Assembly (NCBI RefSeq): GCF_008064665.1
Contig: NZ_VRZA01000002.1
Span: 558,001-622,000, forward strand
Source: Parahaliea maris
Lineage (GTDB): Bacteria; Pseudomonadota; Gammaproteobacteria; Pseudomonadales; Halieaceae
Direction of reading: 5' to 3'
DNA: 64,000 nt
The notes beneath the pieces are model-generated. The model saw only the letters and a list, made by a program, of their open reading frames with translations. It had not been told where the DNA came from and ran no database searches. Below, in pieces: positions 59,509 to 64,000 of this stretch (its first letter is position 1; every line of letters begins with the position of its first letter). Position numbers and translations under genes: made by a program.

Positions 59509-60981
59509 TCAGCTCGCGGCGCGGTAGGGGCGCGGCAGGGCGGCGACCTGCGATTTGCCAAGCAGTTCGCAGTACTGGCTTTCGATGGCGTGGCAGGTCT
59601 GCCGTACGCTGCCCATGTCCTGTGGGTAGACCGGGGGCAGGACGGTGATGCGGATGGTCGCCGGCCGGATCAGGAAGCCGCCCTTGGGCAGCGCATCCTT
59701 GACGTTGTGCAGCACGATGGGCACCACTGGCACCTTGGCCTTCTTCGCCAGGAAGAAGGCGCCGGCCTTGAACGGCTGGATGTTGCCGAGGGTACTGCGG
59801 GTACCTTCCGGTGCTATCAGCAGCGAGCGGCCGCTCTGCAGGACGTCGAGGGCATTCTGCAGGACTGCCGCCTGGTCCTTGTCGTCCCGGTCGACAAATA
59901 TAGTGCCCGCCTGGCGCAGTAGCGGGCCGACCAGCGGGTTGTTGGCCATCTCCTTTTTCACCAGCGGAACCACGTCCCGGCGCAGCAGGTGCGCCAGCAC
60001 CAGGGAGTCGAGCAGGCTCTGGTGATTGAAGGTGAAAATGGCCGGGCGAACATTCAGCAGGTGGTCCATCCCCTCCACTTCGAAATCCAGGCCGGCAAAA
60101 CCCGAGCCGAGATCACCCAGCAGTTGGGTCATGCGATTCACATGGCCGAAGGGCCGCATGCCCAGGCGTCGGCCAATCGCTCCCGCGAAGGTGGTCGCAG
60201 CCACGGCTTCTACCGTCAGTACGGTGCGCAGCAGTGACTCCAGGTTGGGCTTGCCACGGGAGGCGAAATCGAGTTGCGGCCACTGCTCGGCGCGGGCGTG
60301 TGCACCGAGGCGATCGGAGGCGTTCACCGCCACCGGGTGGCCCACTTCCTTGAGCAGGGGCAAGTCGGCGCTGGAGTCGGTGTAGAACCAGCAGTCGGCC
60401 AGCGGCACACCCTGACTGCGGGCGATGCGGCGGGCCGCAAGGGTCTTGCCTTCGCCGTAGCACATGGGGGTGATGACTTTGCCGGTAAAGTTGCCGTCGA
60501 TCACTTCCAGGCGGGTACAGCAAATTTCCTCGATACCCAGTACCCGGGCAATCGGTTCCACCTGGTATTGGCTGGCCGCGCTCACGATAACCAGGTGGTG
60601 ACCGGCGGCGCGGTGCGCCTCCACCAGGGCGATGGCTTCCCGGAACAGGCTGCGGGCCAGAGTGCTGTGATAGGCGCGCTCGCCAAGTTCGGACAGGGTC
60701 TGCTCGCTGATGCCCGCCAGGCTGCGGGTCACCCGCCTGACCAGGCGGTGATAATTGGTGCCGGAGCCCTTGGTGCGCTGGCGCAGCAGGTCGCGCATCA
60801 CCCGCAGTGATTTCCGCAGCTCTCCCTGGCGGGCACCGTGGCGGGCGGTCTCCCACGCCAGGGCGACAATCGAGTAGCCGGCGATCAACGTGCCGTCGAG
60901 ATCAAAAAAGGCGACTCCGGGTTTGTCACCGTGCGTATCTTCGAGCCCTTCGAGATGGGCTTCAATTTCCTCGTAAGCCAT
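59509..60981 (-). CDS. HAD-IB hydrolase fused to 1-acyl-glycerol-3-phosphate acyltransferase
   Basis: 490 residues from ATG 60981 with GAGGA upstream. The N-terminal half is a HAD-IB phosphatase (FFDLDGTL near residue 25, IVSAASQYQVEP, YTDSSADLPLL), like SerB-type or glycerolipid phosphatases. The C-terminal half is a PlsC-type acyltransferase (FNHQSLLDSLV and IAPEGTRS). One chain could link phosphate removal and acyl transfer in glycerolipid metabolism. The fusion is known in several bacterial groups. It is divergent from hrpB. Confidence 0.9.
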   Translation of the reverse strand: MAYEEIEAHLEGLEDTHGDKPGVAFFDLDGTLIAGYSIVALAWETARHGARQGELRKSLRVMRDLLRQRTKGSGTNYHRLVRRVTRSLAGISEQTLSELGERAYHSTLARSLFREAIALVEAHRAAGHHLVIVSAASQYQVEPIARVLGIEEICCTRLEVIDGNFTGKVITPMCYGEGKTLAARRIARSQGVPLADCWFYTDSSADLPLLKEVGHPVAVNASDRLGAHARAEQWPQLDFASRGKPNLESLLRTVLTVEAVAATTFAGAIGRRLGMRPFGHVNRMTQLLGDLGSGFAGLDFEVEGMDHLLNVRPAIFTFNHQSLLDSLVLAHLLRRDVVPLVKKEMANNPLVGPLLRQAGTIFVDRDDKDQAAVLQNALDVLQSGRSLLIAPEGTRSTLGNIQPFKAGAFFLAKKAKVPVVPIVLHNVKDALPKGGFLIRPATIRITVLPPVYPQDMGSVRQTCHAIESQYCELLGKSQVAALPRPYRAAS

Positions 60982-61247
60982 GTCCGTCCTCGCGCCTTTG
61001 GCGCTGTCGGCGCGCTGTAGCAAGCGCGGCATATAGGTACAGCAAATAACTTGCCAGATGCCCGAAGATGTTAAATTTTGCGAGTTACAGGCTTGTTACG
61101 GCCCCGTTTTTCGTGAATTTTCCGTCCTTCTGTTGAATCGGCACAGTTGGGCCCTGTCCTGGTGTGCACCAAAGTGGAGCATTGCCTGGGGCCCCGGCAC
61201 CAGCCTCTGGCGTGGCTTCGGCCCCGGCGATCACTTACTATGGCGCG

Positions 61248-63830
61248 ATGCCGATACCCGCCACCGCTGATCTCCCTGTTAACGACGTCCTGCCGGCGCT
61301 TTGCGCCGCCCTCCGGGAGCGGACCGAGGCCGTATTGCAGGCGCCGCCGGGTGCCGGCAAGACCACAACGGTGCCCCTGGTCCTGCTGCAGGAGGACTGG
61401 CTGGCGGGAGGCACGATCCTCATGGTCGAGCCCCGGCGCATGGCGGCCCGGGCCGCGGCGACGCGGATGGCGCAATTGCTGGGGGAGGCGGTGGGCCAGA
61501 CCGTGGGCTACCGCATCCGCCTCGACACCTGTGTCGGCGACAACACCCGCATCGAGGTGATTACCGAGGGCATTCTCACACGGCGGCTGCAGGCAGACCC
61601 GGCCCTCGAAGGCGTGGGACTGGTGATATTCGACGAGTTCCACGAACGCAGCCTGGACTCCGACCTGGGCCTGGCGCTGGTCCTTCAGGCCCGGGCGCTG
61701 TTCCGGGAATCCCTGCCCCCCCTGCGTCTGCTGGCCATGTCCGCCACCCTCGACGGCGAGGCGGTGGCCGCCCTGCTGGCAGGAGCTCCCATCATTACGT
61801 CACAGGGACGCCAGTACCCGGTGGAGGTGCTTTACAACGCCCCCTACAGGCTGCGGGACCCGATCGTACCCCGGGTGGTGGATACCCTGCTCAGGGCGCT
61901 GGCGGAGCAATCGGGAAGCATCCTCGCGTTCCTTCCCGGCCAGGCCGAGATCCGCCGGGTAGCCAGCAGCCTGGCACCGCGTCTGGCTGACTTCGGCCAG
62001 AGTGTCCAGATCTGCCCGCTGTACGGCGGCCTGTCCCTGCAGCGCCAGCAGGCCGCGATCGAACCGGCCCCCGTGGGCCGGCGCAAGGTGGTGCTGGCGA
62101 CCAATATTGCCGAGACCAGCCTGACCATCGACGGCATTGATACCGTCGTGGACAGCGGCCTCGAACGGCAGGCGCTGTTCGACACCGGCACCGGCGTCAC
62201 CCGCCTGGCCACCCGCCGCATTTCCCGCGCCTCGGCGGAACAGCGCGCCGGCCGGGCCGGGCGCCTGCGCCCCGGTACCTGTTACCGCCTGTGGAGCGAG
62301 GAACAGCAACGCCAGTTGGTACCTCAGGCGATGCCGGAGATCCTGCAGTCCGATCTCGCGCCCCTGGCGCTCCAACTGTTGGCCTGGGGAGTCCAGGACC
62401 CGCGAGAACTCGACTGGCTCGACCCGCCCCCGGCGGGACCCTATGGCCAGGCCCTGGAGGTACTTCGCGTCTGTGATGCCGTGGTCAGCCCCGTACCGGG
62501 TCAGTGGCAGCTGACACCCCACGGCGTTCGCCTGGCGCAGATGCCGCTGCACCCGCGACTGGCGCATATGTTGCTGCTGGGCTGTGATATTCACGCCGCC
62601 GAGGTTGCCTGCCTGCTAGCGGCGCTGCTCGCCGAGCGCAATCCGCTGGCGGGGGAGGGCACCGACCTCAATCGCACTGTCTCCGTGCTGCTGGCAGAGA
62701 GCCGCTGTCCGCCAGAACTGCAGGGCTGGTATCGCCGAACCTGGGAACAGGCCCGGCGCTACGCCAGGATCTCCAGCGCGATCCACAAACCCCGGGAGGT
62801 GGCGTTGCCGGTGCCGGCCGCTGAGGCCACCGGAGTGCTGCTGGCCGCCGCCTACCCCGACCGGATAGCGCGCTTGCGCCCCGGTGGTGATGGCACTCTC
62901 TACCAGTTGGCCAACGGACGCAGCGCACGGCTGCCTGCGGACGACTCCCTGTGCGGTGAACCCTGGCTGGCGGTGGCTGAAGCCGGCGGCCGACAGGGCG
63001 AACGCGACGACCGGATTTTCAGCGCGGTTCCGCTGGCCGAATCGGTGTTTGCGGGGCTTCTGGCCAGCCTGGTGGTGCAGCGGGACGAGGTAACCTGGGA
63101 CGAGCGCAGCGAACGCTTCCTGGCGCAACGCGTGTACTGTGTGGGTAACATCGAACTGCGCACCGAGACCCTGACTGACGTACCCGCCGAGGCGCGCGCC
63201 CAGACCCTGCTGGGCATGTTGCGCGCACGCGGGCTCGGGGTTCTGCCCTGGACGGCACCGCTGGCCCAGTGGCGGGCGCGGGTACAGCTGCTGCATCGCC
63301 AGGCTGCCGAGGCCGGGGGTGACAACCCCTGGCCGGACCTGTCCGACGAGGCCCTGCTGGCTTCCCTCGAAGAGTGGCTTTTGCCCTGGCTGGACGGTGT
63401 CCAGCGCCTGTCCGACTTCGGCCGGCTCGATCTCAAAACCATCCTGCAGGCGCGCCTGCCCTGGCCCCTGCCGCTGGAGCTGGAGCGCCTGGCCCCGGAG
63501 CGCATTGCGGTGCCTTCCGGTTCCAGTATCGCCGTGGACTACAGCCAGTCACCGCCAGTACTGGCGGTGAAGCTGCAGGAAATGTTCGGCTGCGAAGACG
63601 GGCCACGGATCTGCAACAACAGTGTCGCCCTGTGCATTCACCTGCTGTCCCCTGCCGGGCGCCCATTGCAGGTGACCACCGACCTGCGCAGTTTCTGGGC
63701 GAACGGTTACGTTGATGTGCGCAAGGAAATGCGCGGCCGTTACCCGAAACACCCCTGGCCGGAAGACCCGGTCAACGCCGCGCCCACCCGCCATACCCGG
63801 GCCCGGCAGGCGCGGGAGGAAGCCGGCTAG
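61248..63830 (+). CDS. hrpB: ATP-dependent helicase HrpB
   Basis: 860 residues from the ATG at 61248; a frame open upstream to 61164 lacks a supporting site. DEAH-type motifs are present: Walker A APPGAGKTTTVPL, VEPRRMAARAAA, FDEFHERSLDSDLGLAL (motif II in the HrpB form), AMSATLDG and the motif VI region SAEQRAGRAGRLRPGTCYR. The C-terminal HrpB-specific domain runs to the end. Role in RNA metabolism is inferred from the family. Its stop codon overlaps that of the converging TonB-receptor gene. Confidence 0.95.
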   Translation: MPIPATADLPVNDVLPALCAALRERTEAVLQAPPGAGKTTTVPLVLLQEDWLAGGTILMVEPRRMAARAAATRMAQLLGEAVGQTVGYRIRLDTCVGDNTRIEVITEGILTRRLQADPALEGVGLVIFDEFHERSLDSDLGLALVLQARALFRESLPPLRLLAMSATLDGEAVAALLAGAPIITSQGRQYPVEVLYNAPYRLRDPIVPRVVDTLLRALAEQSGSILAFLPGQAEIRRVASSLAPRLADFGQSVQICPLYGGLSLQRQQAAIEPAPVGRRKVVLATNIAETSLTIDGIDTVVDSGLERQALFDTGTGVTRLATRRISRASAEQRAGRAGRLRPGTCYRLWSEEQQRQLVPQAMPEILQSDLAPLALQLLAWGVQDPRELDWLDPPPAGPYGQALEVLRVCDAVVSPVPGQWQLTPHGVRLAQMPLHPRLAHMLLLGCDIHAAEVACLLAALLAERNPLAGEGTDLNRTVSVLLAESRCPPELQGWYRRTWEQARRYARISSAIHKPREVALPVPAAEATGVLLAAAYPDRIARLRPGGDGTLYQLANGRSARLPADDSLCGEPWLAVAEAGGRQGERDDRIFSAVPLAESVFAGLLASLVVQRDEVTWDERSERFLAQRVYCVGNIELRTETLTDVPAEARAQTLLGMLRARGLGVLPWTAPLAQWRARVQLLHRQAAEAGGDNPWPDLSDEALLASLEEWLLPWLDGVQRLSDFGRLDLKTILQARLPWPLPLELERLAPERIAVPSGSSIAVDYSQSPPVLAVKLQEMFGCEDGPRICNNSVALCIHLLSPAGRPLQVTTDLRSFWANGYVDVRKEMRGRYPKHPWPEDPVNAAPTRHTRARQAREEAG

Positions 63831-64000
63831 AAATTGTAGCCCAGGGTGATGCCGTAGGTACGCGGCTCCAGCAGGAACTGGTTGGTGGCCAGACCGACAT
63901 TCTGGTCGCCCACGTACTGCCCGGTCACGTGGTCGTCGTCGTTGAGATTGCGGCCCCAGGCCTCTGCAAACCAGCTGCGCTCGGCACTGTAGAGTGTGAG
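63827..64000 (-). CDS. TonB-dependent receptor, C-terminal end (partial)
   Basis: Read on the minus strand, the frame is open from the window edge for 57 residues and ends with EPRTYGITLGYNF. Alternating hydrophobic strands (FAEAWGRNLNDDDH) and the terminal aromatic phenylalanine are typical of an outer-membrane barrel end, most like TonB-dependent receptors with a NLND turn. The rest of the gene lies beyond the window. Confidence 0.75.
   Translation of the reverse strand, partial: LTLYSAERSWFAEAWGRNLNDDDHVTGQYVGDQNVGLATNQFLLEPRTYGITLGYNF

Overview
This 64 kb window is GC-rich, densely packed chromosomal DNA from a heterotrophic gammaproteobacterium. The gene set and order point to a marine lineage near Pseudomonadales/Cellvibrionales (Halieaceae-like), but this is an inference from gene order and family forms; no 16S rRNA gene is present. 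Supporting signs are the long PstC and PstA permeases, the gltA/sdhCDAB-sucAB-lpd-sucCD order, a DUF4892 protein, a PA2817-like protein beside an ABC exporter, an F420-type luciferase-like oxidoreductase and the tail of a TonB-dependent receptor.

Layout. 1-7.3 kb: end of phoR, then pstS-pstC-pstA-pstB-phoU (phosphate sensing and uptake). 7.4-8.7 kb: tRNA-Glu and hisC. 8.7-13.3 kb: a FabH-like synthase, an OxyR-like LysR regulator lacking the peroxidatic cysteine, and a divergent carbonic anhydrase-SulP pair. 13.3-14.0 kb: a gene-free stretch with a composite of inverted hairpin repeats. 14.0-26.9 kb: a TCA-cycle block with gltA on the minus strand and sdhCDAB, sucAB, lpd and sucCD on the plus strand, with structured leaders before sucA and sucC. 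27.1-30.2 kb: a small UrcA-family exported protein divergent from a membrane-anchored winged-helix/TPR regulator. 30.3-35.3 kb: htpG, then gpsA-sixA-hydrolase-DUF4892. 35.2-38.2 kb: folE, prmB, aroC. 38.3-44.5 kb: gcvR-like, an exported methyltransferase, yheU-tusA-epmC-xni, pdxB and a NAD-kinase-like gene, msrB. 44.5-45.0 kb: a decayed tRNA-Gly/tRNA-Glu locus. 45.0-48.2 kb: a PA2817-like gene, an ABC exporter, queF and tRNA-Ser. 48.3-50.2 kb: poorly characterised genes around a probable insertion-sequence relic. 50.2-54.6 kb: a CHASE-GGDEF diguanylate cyclase, an LLM oxidoreductase, moaC-moaD-moaE and a flavin reductase. 54.7-64 kb: Nudix hydrolase, ptsP and acyltransferase, SDR, HAD-acyltransferase fusion, hrpB and a TonB-receptor tail.

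Most of the window is core metabolism: central carbon oxidation, phosphate, cofactor (folate, PLP, molybdopterin, queuosine), translation modification and membrane lipid functions. The least explained parts are the Cys-to-His OxyR-like regulator controlling or neighbouring a bicarbonate system, the hairpin-repeat composite at 13.46-13.89 kb, the structured leaders of sucA and sucC, the broken tRNA-Gly array, and the repeat-bearing relic at 49.7 kb. I did not find a phage, CRISPR array, restriction system or defence island. Start sites given here were chosen by eye from Shine-Dalgarno signals, overlaps and family lengths.
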